DNA of 37,591 nt from assembly GCA_016929445.1 (NCBI GenBank), contig JAFGIU010000100.1, positions 1-37,591 on the forward strand, in the 5' to 3' direction. Source of the stretch: Candidatus Omnitrophota bacterium (GTDB taxonomy: Bacteria > Omnitrophota > Gorgyraeia > JAFGIU01). The notes beneath the pieces are model-generated. The model had not been told where the DNA came from. It ran no database searches and worked only from the letters and a program-made list of their open reading frames with translations. The translations under genes and the position numbers were made by a program. Positions 6,797 through 16,966 of this stretch are shown piece after piece. Positions within the stretch are counted from its first letter, which is position 1; every line of letters starts with the position of its first letter.

Positions 6797-8072
6797 TCGA
6801 TACCCGGGCAGGCACAAATGCCCTCAGCATCCCGCACAAAATAGCCAGAAGCATCCAGGGATTGTGCCAGTACAGGAGATCATAGCCTCCCATATTCACA
6901 AGCAAACCCAGCAGCGCAGCCCATGCCGCCAAGCCCAGCCCCCGATCCTCCAGAGGCTCTTTGCTCCGGATTCTCCGATAGGCCCGCCACACCAACCGGA
7001 ACACAAAGCCGTAGAAGAAGATAAAACCCACCAGTCCGGTTTCCGCCAGCACAGTGAGATACATGTTGTCGGCAATCATGAACTCGTGGGTCACGGGCAT
7101 GGAACTCGGGAAGAATTCAAAAAAGCGCAGGCGAAGATGGGTCAGCCCCAGTCCCAATACCGGTGAAAACAACAGAACCCTTCCAACCAGGATAAGCCTC
7201 AGCATGCGGTAGGGTGAAACGACACTGTCGTAGCCTCCGTGAATCAAATGCCGCGTCCCAAACCGGTAGAATCCAACAGGCGGACCCTCTGTATACAACA
7301 CAAAAGGCATAAGCAAAACAACACCGAGGGTAATCCAAAATGCGCGGCGATTCCTATGCCACAGATAAACCAAGACCGCAACGCACGCGCTCAAAAAGCC
7401 CCCGCGTGATCCGGCCAGAAGAATTCCCGTAACCATAAGGCTGATGGCCAGGAGCGCCAAGGGTCTGCAGGGTTTCTTTACGGTCTCATAGAACCACAAA
7501 GCAAACGGAAGGCATCCGAGCAAGAAGGAAGCCAGAATCGGCGGATGAGACTGAGTGGACAGAGGGCGGGGGAAAGTAGCCAAAGACACATAGCGCTCGT
7601 AATAAGAAGAGCCGACCCACCGCTCGTAGATGAGATTGCTCCCAACCAGCCACTCCACCACCCCGATAAGAGCAATCAACGCAGCAAAGGCCACCCATAT
7701 TCCGATGAATATCCTGGCCCGATCAAAACCCTCTTTCCACAGGAAGTACCCCAAGAAATAGTAACCCGCAAAGGGCAAGGCCACAGACACATAGGCGGTC
7801 CAGGCAGTATTTCGGTCCAAGGCAGCGGTACAGGAGAGCCCCAAAGCACCCAGAGCCAGCCAAAGACCCCGATGAGTGCCCTCCCACAAGAATTTAAGAC
7901 TGCGCTGGCGGGCTCCCAAGCAGGCGATCCAAAGCAGCGGAGGGGAAAAAAGAACGCCGGAGTGCATTTCGTAAATTTCCTGAGGCAGAAAGCAGATCAA
8001 GGCCAACAAAACGACGGCAAATATCCACATCGATGACCCAAAGGCAGTTTCCAGTTTAGCGATTGGTTTCAT
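6780..8072 (-). CDS. O-antigen ligase/polymerase-like membrane protein (Wzy_C/WaaL type)
   Basis: A 430-residue polytopic protein with about ten to twelve hydrophobic segments. It carries the family's periplasmic-loop hallmarks: AGSRGGFLS in the middle and ADNMYLTVLAETGLVG in the large loop. Such proteins transfer or polymerise undecaprenyl-linked glycans at the outer face of the inner membrane. The start is the ATG at 8072, overlapping the upstream gene's stop as TGATG, so the two are translationally coupled. Longer in-frame starts (8129) lie inside the neighbour. Its job beside the peptide genes is unclear: it may belong to a polysaccharide locus, or glycosylate a product. Confidence 0.85.
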   Translation of the reverse strand: MKPIAKLETAFGSSMWIFAVVLLALICFLPQEIYEMHSGVLFSPPLLWIACLGARQRSLKFLWEGTHRGLWLALGALGLSCTAALDRNTAWTAYVSVALPFAGYYFLGYFLWKEGFDRARIFIGIWVAFAALIALIGVVEWLVGSNLIYERWVGSSYYERYVSLATFPRPLSTQSHPPILASFLLGCLPFALWFYETVKKPCRPLALLAISLMVTGILLAGSRGGFLSACVAVLVYLWHRNRRAFWITLGVVLLMPFVLYTEGPPVGFYRFGTRHLIHGGYDSVVSPYRMLRLILVGRVLLFSPVLGLGLTHLRLRFFEFFPSSMPVTHEFMIADNMYLTVLAETGLVGFIFFYGFVFRLVWRAYRRIRSKEPLEDRGLGLAAWAALLGLLVNMGGYDLLYWHNPWMLLAILCGMLRAFVPARVSIDATH

Positions 8073-9238
8073 CAATTCTCTGTGATTAGATTCCACAGCA
8101 TATAGGGAAGACGCCATCTGTGGATACATTCAGTTCTGGGGGTATAAGGTTCAAGCCCGTAGTATTTTGCAAACTGCTCCTGGGGAATCTGCAAAATATA
8201 TCGCAGCGGTTCCCAGTAATTGTCGTGGAGCAACCAGTGAGTGCGCAAAAAGAGTTGCTTGTTCTTCTTTGCTGAGTACTCATATTCTGTGCACCCGAGC
8301 AGCAGGTTTTGAATTCTACTTCTTCTTAACATCGAAATCCCAAGTGCCTTCCAAATTGGATCCTGGATGCGCGCACCAAAGAATAACGCTGCTTGACTGA
8401 GACAAAAAAAGAGGGTCGCACGCATTTTCCCGTTTCGAGCTGTCTTCAGCACATAATCCCAATCAAAGTCACCTTCGTGGCGTCGTAAAAGATCCGCCGT
8501 ATCAAATGCCATCTTTAGACTGAGCGAGAAAGCAAAGCGCCTATTATGAAGAGCCAGGGCAAAGAGAACATCCTCGGGGCTCATCCGGCGAACATGATGC
8601 ACATGCTCTGCCTGGGGCGCACTGCGTTCCCACAATTCAGGCAACAGAACCGGCCCAGGCCGGGGATTGTCCAAAAGCCAATGCAGTTCCACAAAGATCC
8701 CGGCCCCAACGCCAATTCCCGGCTTGAGAAAGCTCCGGTGATACCCGCTTTGCTGCCAGTACTCTCTTCGACAACCCAAGAGCTCTTCCTGATATCCCTG
8801 ACTGCAGAGGAGCTCGGCCGCTGCCTCAACATCCTGCGGCTGTACCAGGATGTCGATATCTGCCATCGGCCTCGACTGATTCTGACTGGAATACCGCTGC
8901 AGAAGATCCGCCCCTTTGATCGGCATCATCGAAATGGAAGCCGCTTCGAACACCTCTGAAAGTCGCTTATACTCCTGAAGATAGCGTTGGTTCTGAACCA
9001 TAGAGAGGTAGGTGGTATTCCTAAGCACTTCATTTACTTCGGCAGGCAGTTCGATACCGCAGCGCTTGGCCCCCAGATAGACGGCAGGAATAAGACCGTG
9101 GTAGTGGCTGAAGTTGAGGAAACGATCCCAGTTCTCTGTCTTGTCGCAAGCAGCCAGACAGCACGCCTCTTGTCCCCAGATCGCAGAAGCACATTGCAGT
9201 GCCCAGCGGGCTTCTCGACTGACCAGAGTGTCTCGCAT
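8072..9238 (-). CDS. NTP_transf_5-type nucleotidyltransferase family protein
   Basis: The 388-residue protein carries the hallmark MMPIKGADLLQRY followed by RPMADIDILV, the G-x-D-x-D metal-binding core of the DNA polymerase beta-like nucleotidyltransferases of the NTP_transf_5 group, and a long helical C-terminal half. Relatives accompany HprK-like kinases, PqqD proteins and lasso or other peptide loci; the nucleotidyl acceptor is unknown. The start is the ATG at 9238, supported by GGAG at 8-base spacing. The frame stays open upstream through two tRNA genes and is not coding there. It is followed by the O-antigen ligase-like gene with a one-base overlap. Confidence 0.85.
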   Translation of the reverse strand: MRDTLVSREARWALQCASAIWGQEACCLAACDKTENWDRFLNFSHYHGLIPAVYLGAKRCGIELPAEVNEVLRNTTYLSMVQNQRYLQEYKRLSEVFEAASISMMPIKGADLLQRYSSQNQSRPMADIDILVQPQDVEAAAELLCSQGYQEELLGCRREYWQQSGYHRSFLKPGIGVGAGIFVELHWLLDNPRPGPVLLPELWERSAPQAEHVHHVRRMSPEDVLFALALHNRRFAFSLSLKMAFDTADLLRRHEGDFDWDYVLKTARNGKMRATLFFCLSQAALFFGARIQDPIWKALGISMLRRSRIQNLLLGCTEYEYSAKKNKQLFLRTHWLLHDNYWEPLRYILQIPQEQFAKYYGLEPYTPRTECIHRWRLPYMLWNLITEN

Positions 9239-9307
9239 AGCAGAATCTCCAGCAACCAGGATACAACAGAAAAGCCGCTCATCATGATCGATGAACGGCT
9301 TCCAGTA

Positions 9308-9400
9308 TGGCGGAGGGGGCGGGATTCGAACCCGCGGTAGAGGTTTCCCCCTACGACGGTTTAGCAAACCGCTCCGGTATGACCGCTTCGGTACCCCTCC
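9308..9400 (-). tRNA. tRNA-Ser (anticodon GCT), CCA encoded
   Basis: Minus-strand class II tRNA: acceptor GGAGGGG/CCCCTCC, anticodon stem GCGGT around loop TTGCTAA (GCT), long variable arm, T-arm GCGGGTTCGAATCCCGC, discriminator G, encoded CCA (9308-9310). It sits 70 bases upstream of the nucleotidyltransferase start, same strand. Confidence 0.95.
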
Positions 9401-9421
9401 AAATGACGACTCTCGACCTTC

Positions 9422-9446
9422 GGGGACACAATTGAATTGTGTCCCC
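9422..9446. repeat. Perfect palindrome of the GGGGACA family
   Basis: Twelve-base arms GGGGACACAATT and AATTGTGTCCCC flank a single G, between two serine tRNA genes. It shares the GGGAC core with palindromes at 11601, 17911, 19081 and 20635, suggesting one family of small dispersed elements, here in a very compact form. Confidence 0.8.
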
Positions 9447-9465
9447 GGACAAAGCCCAACCAACC

Positions 9466-9553
9466 TGGCGGAGAGGGAGGGATTCGAACCCCCGGACCCT
9501 TGCGGGTCAACGGTTTTCAAGACCGCCGCATTCGTCCGCTCTGCCACCTCTCC
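9466..9553 (-). tRNA. tRNA-Ser (anticodon TGA), CCA encoded
   Basis: Minus-strand class II tRNA: acceptor GGAGAGG/CCTCTCC, anticodon loop CTTGAAA (TGA), variable arm TTGACCCGCAAGGGTC, T-arm GGGGGTTCGAATCCCTC, discriminator G, encoded CCA (9466-9468). It is the fourth serine tRNA within 7.3 kb. Confidence 0.95.
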
Positions 9554-9626
9554 TTATGAGGCAATGGGGGAACACGCCCTCCCGGCGCTGGCTGAAAGCT
9601 AATACATTAGCACAGCCCCCCCCTAT

Positions 9627-10289
9627 CTACCAACCCTCGCCCAAGGACTCCCCGATCCAGGTCCAGAACTGCACCGTGCGCCCCCAGGCACCCTGGATAA
9701 ACCCTTGCGCTATCGGCAGTCCGAAAATCCACCCCAAGACCCAGGCCACCCAGGTCAGATTGACCAGGAGGATCAGCACCATGCCGATAAAATAACCCGT
9801 ATCTTTCAGGTCCTGCTGCTCAACGGCCAGCACATTGAGTGTCATCAGCAGATGAAAGGCCGCGCCGGCACCCATGAGTCCGAGCAAAGGCCAGCGCAAC
9901 CACTCCACCTCAAAGCACACCACCGCAGCCCAATAGACCAATCCCGCAGCCATCAAATAGATGGGCAGGAGATAGGGCCCGAGGTTCACCCATAAATTGC
10001 TGAGAGAAGTCTCGACAGAGCCCCCTTGAGACGAGATCCGGAAGTTCCGGACGCTCCCCCCAAAAAACCAAGTCATGACCGCGTGCGTGAATTCATGCCC
10101 GAGCACATATATTGTGTTGGCCTTGGGAAGCACAAAGTGCAAAAGAAAATACAGAAGCATGCCGGAAAAGAAAGCAATGGCATTGGGCGGAAACTGGCGA
10201 ATGGAGGAAATCTCAAGGGCCAGAACAAAAACAGCGAGGCCACAGGTGGGAAGCAAGAACAGAGCGAGAAGCCATCTCAAAAAGCGCAT
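9627..10289 (-). CDS. M50-type membrane metalloprotease-like protein
   Basis: A 220-residue integral membrane protein with five or six hydrophobic segments. The zinc motif HEFTH (residues 65-69) lies next to a membrane helix, as in the M50/M50B intramembrane proteases; a second conserved Asp-containing motif further on is not clear to me. The start is the ATG at 10289, 22 bases after the serS stop; an AGGGG is only two bases from it. It follows serS on the same strand. The substrate is unknown and proteolytic activity is not certain. Confidence 0.75.
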   Translation of the reverse strand: MRFLRWLLALFLLPTCGLAVFVLALEISSIRQFPPNAIAFFSGMLLYFLLHFVLPKANTIYVLGHEFTHAVMTWFFGGSVRNFRISSQGGSVETSLSNLWVNLGPYLLPIYLMAAGLVYWAAVVCFEVEWLRWPLLGLMGAGAAFHLLMTLNVLAVEQQDLKDTGYFIGMVLILLVNLTWVAWVLGWIFGLPIAQGFIQGAWGRTVQFWTWIGESLGEGW

Positions 10290-10311
10290 GGCCCCTGCGG
10301 AGAAAGCCCGG

Positions 10312-11589
10312 CTAGCCAGCGGGCTGGATCTCGGTTAGTCCGTCCAGGTAGGGCTGTAGGACTTCGGGAATACGAATGGTTCCGTCCGCCTGCTGGTAGT
10401 TTTCAATCAGGGCGATCAAGGTGCGTGCGGTAGCCACACCGGACCCATTGAGCGTGTGCACAAATCGCGGTTTTCCGCCACCCGCGGGCTTGAAGCGTAT
10501 GCCTGCGCGCCGCGCCTGGAAGTCCTCAAAGTTCGAACAACTGGAAACCTCCAGCCATTGCTTACAGCCGGCTGCCCAGGCTTCCAAATCGTAACATTTT
10601 GCCGCAGCAAAACTTAGATCTCCTGAAGCAAGCACCACCCTGCGGTACGGCAGGCCCAGGAGCTCCAGCACCTTCTCGGCGTTACCCACCAGGGATTCAA
10701 GTTCCGCGTAGGACTCACCGGGCTTCACAAACTTGACGAGCTCCACCTTGTTGAACTGGTGCACCCGTGTCATCCCGCGCACATGCGCCCCGTAGGAGCC
10801 CGCCTCCCTGCGAAAGCACGGAGTGAAAGCGTGGTAATAGACCGGAAGCTGGGCCTCTTCCAAAATCTCATCGCGGTGCAGATTGGTCACAGGCACTTCA
10901 GCCGTCGGAATAAGATACAGGTCTTCTTCCTCAACCTTGTACATGTCCTCTTTCATCTTGGGAAGCTGGCCCGTGCCGGTCATGGAATCCGTATTCACCA
11001 GAAGCGGCGGAAAGATTTCCGTATAGCCGTGTTCGCGGCAATGCAGATCCAGCATAAAGGAAATCAGGGCGCGTTCCAGCCTGGCCCCCATGCCCTTGTA
11101 ACACACAAAACCCGACCCGCTGATTTTGGCCGCCCGCGGCATATCCAAAATATCCAGGGCCTCACCCAATTGGACATGATCTTGGGGCTCAAAATCAAAA
11201 GAGGGGATCTCCCCCCACTCGCGCGCCACTTCATTGGCGCTGGCGCCGCCGGTGGGAATTTCTGAGTGGGGGATATTTGGAATTTTCAGCAGTTCGTTCT
11301 TAATGCGCGAACCGAGTTCACCCAGAGCCTCTTCCTTCTTAGCGATCTGCTCGCCCACGCCCCGGCTTTGGGTCATGAGATCGTCAGCGTCATGGCCCTG
11401 CCGCTTACGCTGCCCTACCTCTTCACTAAGCTTCTTGCGCTCATGCCGCAGTTGCTCGACTTCGACCAGCATCTGGCGATGCTGCTCATCCAAAGCCAAG
11501 AGGGCATTGAGATCGAGCTCGACTCGCTTGCGCGCAAGCCCTTCTTTGACTTGTTCAGGGTTTTGACGGATGAATGATAAATCCAGCAT
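10312..11589 (-). CDS. serS: Seryl-tRNA synthetase
   Basis: Full-length 425-residue class II synthetase. The N-terminal 110 residues form the long antiparallel coiled coil that grips the variable arm of tRNA-Ser. Motif 2 is FTPCFRREAGSYG, with HVRGMTRVHQFNKVE after it, and motif 3 is NGSGVATARTLIALIENYQ near the C-terminus. No obvious ribosome site precedes the ATG at 11589. A palindromic element (11601-11656) ends 11 bases upstream and separates it from tRNA-Lys. All four serine tRNA genes seen here lie within 10 kb downstream. Confidence 0.97.
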   Translation of the reverse strand: MLDLSFIRQNPEQVKEGLARKRVELDLNALLALDEQHRQMLVEVEQLRHERKKLSEEVGQRKRQGHDADDLMTQSRGVGEQIAKKEEALGELGSRIKNELLKIPNIPHSEIPTGGASANEVAREWGEIPSFDFEPQDHVQLGEALDILDMPRAAKISGSGFVCYKGMGARLERALISFMLDLHCREHGYTEIFPPLLVNTDSMTGTGQLPKMKEDMYKVEEEDLYLIPTAEVPVTNLHRDEILEEAQLPVYYHAFTPCFRREAGSYGAHVRGMTRVHQFNKVELVKFVKPGESYAELESLVGNAEKVLELLGLPYRRVVLASGDLSFAAAKCYDLEAWAAGCKQWLEVSSCSNFEDFQARRAGIRFKPAGGGKPRFVHTLNGSGVATARTLIALIENYQQADGTIRIPEVLQPYLDGLTEIQPAG

Positions 11590-11600
11590 GATAGACTTTT

Positions 11601-11656
11601 AGGGACGGTTCTCGTGTAACACCAGCGATAGCAAGGGGATAGCGAGACCCGTCCCT
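11601..11656. repeat. GGGACGG-family inverted repeat between tRNA-Lys and serS
   Basis: Arms AGGGACGGTTCTCG (11601-11614) and CGAGACCCGTCCCT (11643-11656) pair at 13 of 14 positions across a 28-base loop. The arms are near copies of those at 19081 and 20635. It sits in the leader of serS, 11 bases before the start codon, where a hairpin could affect translation. Confidence 0.75.
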
Positions 11657-11666
11657 GGTTTTGATT

Positions 11667-11742
11667 TGGTGAGGGCGGAAGGAATCGAACCTTCGACCCA
11701 CGGCTTAAAAGGCCGGTGCTCTGCCAACTGAGCTACGCCCCC
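11667..11742 (-). tRNA. tRNA-Lys (anticodon TTT), overlapping the frr stop, CCA encoded
   Basis: Minus-strand cloverleaf: acceptor GGGGGCG/CGCCCTC (one G-T pair), D-arm TAGCTCAGTTGGCAGAGCA, anticodon loop CTTTTAA (TTT), T-arm GAAGGTTCGATTCCTTC, discriminator A, encoded CCA (11667-11669). Its first ten bases (11733-11742) also encode the last codons and the TAG stop of frr. Maturation by RNase P would therefore cut the frr message before its stop codon. Confidence 0.93.
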
Positions 11743-12293
11743 AGAATCTCCTGCTCTTTTTCCTTAAGAAGTGCGTCAATCTTTTCGATATGCTTGTCTG
11801 TCACCTTCTGCACATCTTCGTGGGCTTTGCGTTCTTCGTCTTCGGTAATTGTGCCGGCCTTGTGCAGCTTCTTAAACTCGTCATTGGCATCGCGCCGGAT
11901 CGCGCGGACGGAAACACGTCCATCCTCAGCCATACGCTTGATCACCTTGTCCAGCTCAACCCGTCTCTCGTGCGTCAGTTGCGGAATGCCTAAACGGACG
12001 ACCTTGCCGTCACTCTGCGGCATGATCCCCAGGTCCGATTTTTGAATTGCTGTCATGATTGAGTTGGTGGCCGACTGATCCCAGGGTTGGATCATGATCA
12101 TCTTCGGCTCAGGGACGGTAATGGTGGCTAACTGATTCATTTTCATCTGAGCGCCGTAATGCTCGACCACAACGTGGTCCACCAATTCGGCACTGGCCCT
12201 TCCGGTGCGCACGCCGTGGAACTCGCGAATCACCGATTCAACGGCCTTCTTCATCTTTTCCTCAGCACTCCGGAGTACAACTTTTTCAGCCAT
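11733..12293 (-). CDS. frr: Ribosome recycling factor
   Basis: With EF-G, splits post-termination ribosomes. The 186-residue length is standard and the hallmark segments are present: FHGVRTGRAS, ITVPEPKMIMIQPWD, IRRDANDEFKKL and the C-terminal DKHIEKIDALLKEKEQEIL helix. The start is the ATG at 12293 with AGGAGGG six bases upstream. It is the last protein gene of rpsB-tsf-pyrH-frr. Its TAG stop lies inside the 5' end of tRNA-Lys. Confidence 0.97.
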   Translation of the reverse strand: MAEKVVLRSAEEKMKKAVESVIREFHGVRTGRASAELVDHVVVEHYGAQMKMNQLATITVPEPKMIMIQPWDQSATNSIMTAIQKSDLGIMPQSDGKVVRLGIPQLTHERRVELDKVIKRMAEDGRVSVRAIRRDANDEFKKLHKAGTITEDEERKAHEDVQKVTDKHIEKIDALLKEKEQEILGA

Positions 12294-12343
12294 AGTCGGC
12301 CCTCCTGGTGTTCACCGCGTGTTCAGCACCCTCGTCATCCCGA

Positions 12344-12435
12344 TCCGCCACGGTTGATGGCGGAGAAGTGACCTTTGTCCCGTAAAGATTACTTCACTCC
12401 GTTCGCAATGACGGTCTCGCATGGTTCGCAATGAC
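12344..12435. repeat. 21-nt hairpin and GTTCGCAATGAC repeats between frr and pyrH
   Basis: A 21-base palindrome TCCGCCA-N7-TGGCGGA (12344-12364) matches the hairpins at 3156, 3177 and 29308 and, like the last, follows a GTCATYCCCG-type sequence. Further on GTTCGCAATGAC occurs twice (12401-12412, 12424-12435), the tail of a dispersed CATTGCGAA-type element known from many genomes. This composite fills the pyrH-frr spacer; no gene is seen in it. Confidence 0.65.
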
Positions 12436-12467
12436 AATCTGCGGTGCGAGCGCCCGCCGGATTCTCT

Positions 12468-14079
<1,612 letters not shown>

Positions 14080-14098
14080 CACGTCTCTCCTCTTAAAA

Positions 14099-14929
14099 TT
14101 AAGAATTCTCTGGGGTTTCTTTCTGCGCCCGCGCAGCCTTGATCTTTGCGCCGGCTAAGGCCAACTCACTCTCGGATTCCGCAGATTCTCCAGCGTCGGT
14201 GCCGACCGCCTCTGAGGTTGCAACCACCCGCCTCACGGCATGCCGGGCTTGGAGGCCCCTCTCCACAGCCTCGACCAGCTTTTCGAGCACAAGACGAATG
14301 GAACGGATCGCATCGTCATTGGCAGGAATGGGGTAATCAATGGGATCCGGGTCCGCGTTGGTGTCCAGCATGGCTATCACGCTAATCCCCAACTTGTTGG
14401 CTTCGCGCACGGCAATGTCCTCACGCATGCAATCCACCACAAAGACCGCGGAAGGAAGGCGGTCCATTTCAGCAATACCGCCGAGGTTTCGCTGCAATTT
14501 AGCCAACTCTTTGTCGAGCTGCACCACTTCCTTCTTCTTGAGGAGCTTGACCGTCCCGTCCTCCTTCATGCGCTGGATTTCTTTGAGACGGTTCACACGC
14601 TTGCGGATGGTTTCGAAATTGGTGAGAGTGCCGCCCAGCCAGCGGGTATTGACATAGAACATGCCCGAACGCTTTGCGGCTTCTTCAATGATAGGTTGGG
14701 CCTGGCGCTTGGTCCCCACAAAAAGGATGTGTTCGCCCTGTGAGACCAGGTTTTCGAGAAAATCGCAGGCCTTCTGCAAGCACACTGCCGTGCGCCGCAG
14801 GTCAATGATGTAAATTCCCTTGCGCTCGCCGAAGATAAACGGACGCATCTTCGGATTCCAGCGCCCTTTCTGGTGGCCGAAGTGTACGCCCGCCTCCAGC
14901 AATTGCTTGATCAATTCATTTGCAGCCAA
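14099..14929 (-). CDS. rpsB: 30S ribosomal protein S2
   Basis: Standard S2 motifs: [27 protein letters not shown] at the N-terminus, [43 protein letters not shown] and [13 protein letters not shown]-type segment near 195. The 276-residue protein has a C-terminal acidic/Ala-rich extension past the usual end. The start is a TTG at 14929, directly supported by AGGAGG six bases upstream; no ATG competes. A leader of about 115 bases separates it from its promoter and could hold autoregulatory structure. Confidence 0.97.
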   Translation of the reverse strand: MAANELIKQLLEAGVHFGHQKGRWNPKMRPFIFGERKGIYIIDLRRTAVCLQKACDFLENLVSQGEHILFVGTKRQAQPIIEEAAKRSGMFYVNTRWLGGTLTNFETIRKRVNRLKEIQRMKEDGTVKLLKKKEVVQLDKELAKLQRNLGGIAEMDRLPSAVFVVDCMREDIAVREANKLGISVIAMLDTNADPDPIDYPIPANDDAIRSIRLVLEKLVEAVERGLQARHAVRRVVATSEAVGTDAGESAESESELALAGAKIKAARAQKETPENS

Positions 14930-15052
14930 AACAAACCTCCTAGACCCGTAATCCTGCCCCCTTGATGATTCGCAGGAAGGCCATACGCGCCTGGTTTAAC
15001 GGTGAATAGTCCAAAACCGAAGCCTCCAAGGCCCCGGGGATACAAAGGCGGT

Positions 15053-15081
15053 AGTATAGCAGCGCCCTGAGAGAGAATCAA
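15053..15081 (-). promoter_or_regulatory. Sigma70-like promoter for rpsB-tsf-pyrH-frr
   Basis: On the minus strand TTGATT (plus 15076-15081), a spacer of exactly 17 bases, and TATACT (plus 15053-15058). It overlaps the last codons of the upstream msbA gene. The predicted start is near 15046, leaving a leader of about 115 bases. Confidence 0.75.
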
Positions 15082-16916
15082 GGGGAATCTGAGGTCGTGG
15101 ATGTCTCGAACTGCATCTCGCACAATAGTTTATATAAGCCACCCTGGGCGAGAAGCTCCTCGTGCTTGCCCTGCCCGACTATCCTACCTTGTTCCAGGAC
15201 AACGATTTGCGATGCCCGGCGCACGGTAGCCAAGCGGTGGGCAATCACAAAAACGGTGCGGCCCTCCATGAGTTGGTCAATGGCTTGCTGCACAGCCCGT
15301 TCGGATTCGGAGTCCAGCTGGGAGGTGGCCTCGTCCAGAATAAGGATCGGCGGGTTCTGCAGCAGGGCCCGGGCAATGGTCAGGCGCTGCGCCTGGCCGC
15401 CGGATAGCTGATGCCCCCGATCCCCGATCACCGTGTTAAAGCCCTCCGGAAGCTCTTCAATGAACTGCAGGGCCGAGGCCTGGGCTGCGGCCTGCCGCAC
15501 CTGCTCATCCGAAACCTCCCCGGCCCCGTAAGCAATATTGGCGCGCACCGTGTCGTGAAAGAGCACAGGCTCCTGAGTCACAATCCCGGTTTGCGCGCGC
15601 AGACTCTGCCGTGTGTGCTTCGCAATATCGCAACCATCGATCGTAATACGGCCCTGAGTGGGCTCATAAAAACGCATGAGCAGACTGACGATCGTGGTCT
15701 TGCCGCTCCCGCTGGGGCCTACAATGGCCGTCACCGACCCTGCCGGAACCTGGAGATCCAGGCCCGCAAGCACGGGCTCCCGGCTGCTCGCGTAGCGAAA
15801 GTGCACGGCCTCAAAATGGATTCCCTGTTTGATCCGCGGCAGGTCCGGCGCTCCGGGCAGATCCTCTTCCACGGAAGGCTCATCTATGATTTCAAAAATC
15901 CGTTCCGCGGCAGCCATGGCCTGTTGGACCACAGCATGCACGGAGCTCAGTTTCCTGAAGGGCCTGATGGTTGCCAAGAGCGCGCCCAAAAAGGCGATAA
16001 AGGCGCCCAGGGACAACTCTCCCATGGCCACGCGCCTTCCGATAAACCACATCACGATAATGACGCAGATAACACCCATGACCTCGCTGAGCGGAGCCAC
16101 CGCGCCGAATCGCTTGAAGCCGCTGCGCATAATCTTGAAGTGGGCCTGGTTGAGATTGCGGAAGCGTTCTGCTTCGGTGTCCACCATATTGGAGGCCTTG
16201 ATTACGCGTACGCCCGAAAGCGTCTCCATCAGATGAGAACTGATATCCGCAATGGCGGCCTGGGAACGATAGCTGATTTTGCGCAGGCGTTTCCCCAGAC
16301 GCAGAATCGGATAGACCACCAGGGGCAAAGTCACGGCCATGGCCACAATAATCGTGAGCGGAATCCCAAAACTATAGGCCACAACGACAGCCGTACTCGC
16401 ATAGCCAATGAGCAGGAAAAACTGATAAAACATGTCCGCCAAAGCTTGGGTAATGGAGTTCTGGACCATACCCGTGTCATTGAGCACCCGGGAAATCAGG
16501 ATGCCGGCTTTGGATCGGTCGAAAAAGCCCATGGACAAGTTCATCATCCGTTCGTAAAGCTCGCTGCGGATATCGCGCACCACCAACTGCCCCAATACCG
16601 CCATGAGGTATGTCTGCAGGAAAATCATTACGGCTTTGCCGCCGAACAGAAAGGCCCACAGCACAATCAACCCGTCCAGGAGCTCCACGGGGGACATGCT
16701 GTTGATGCGGGCGACCAGGGCATCCACCCATGCGGGAACCACCACTGCGGCAGGAAGCACCACGGGCTTGCCGGAAAACACGCGGTCCACAGACGGAATG
16801 ATGGTTCCGAGGCTCGCCACATCAAAGATGGCCGAGGCCAGCATCACGCCGGTGGCCAATACGAAAAGTCCTGCGTGAGGCCGCAGGAATCTGAGGATAC
16901 GTAAGTAAAGTTTCAT
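15078..16916 (-). CDS. msbA: MsbA-type lipid A/lipid ABC exporter
   Basis: A half-transporter of 612 residues: six membrane helices in the first 310, then a nucleotide-binding domain with Walker A GPSGSGKTT (about 402-410), signature LSGGQAQR, Walker B ILILDEATS and the H-loop IAHRL. The order membrane-ATPase in one chain and the linkage to lpxB across a divergent promoter region fit MsbA, which flips lipid A-core to the outer leaflet of the inner membrane. Other type IV exporters share this layout, so the substrate is inferred. Start ATG at 16916; no strong ribosome site is visible. Confidence 0.85.
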   Translation of the reverse strand: MKLYLRILRFLRPHAGLFVLATGVMLASAIFDVASLGTIIPSVDRVFSGKPVVLPAAVVVPAWVDALVARINSMSPVELLDGLIVLWAFLFGGKAVMIFLQTYLMAVLGQLVVRDIRSELYERMMNLSMGFFDRSKAGILISRVLNDTGMVQNSITQALADMFYQFFLLIGYASTAVVVAYSFGIPLTIIVAMAVTLPLVVYPILRLGKRLRKISYRSQAAIADISSHLMETLSGVRVIKASNMVDTEAERFRNLNQAHFKIMRSGFKRFGAVAPLSEVMGVICVIIVMWFIGRRVAMGELSLGAFIAFLGALLATIRPFRKLSSVHAVVQQAMAAAERIFEIIDEPSVEEDLPGAPDLPRIKQGIHFEAVHFRYASSREPVLAGLDLQVPAGSVTAIVGPSGSGKTTIVSLLMRFYEPTQGRITIDGCDIAKHTRQSLRAQTGIVTQEPVLFHDTVRANIAYGAGEVSDEQVRQAAAQASALQFIEELPEGFNTVIGDRGHQLSGGQAQRLTIARALLQNPPILILDEATSQLDSESERAVQQAIDQLMEGRTVFVIAHRLATVRRASQIVVLEQGRIVGQGKHEELLAQGGLYKLLCEMQFETSTTSDSP

Positions 16917-16966
16917 ACGAGCTAATATGGTAGCCCTTTTCCGGCCCCTTTGCTAGAATCTGGCCC

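Noticed and set aside
15411-16904. Long open frame of about 497 codons on the plus strand, opposite msbA
   Set aside because: It lies antisense to a well-defined ABC transporter, has a His/Gln/Gly-rich random-looking product and no ribosome site; it is a codon-usage shadow.
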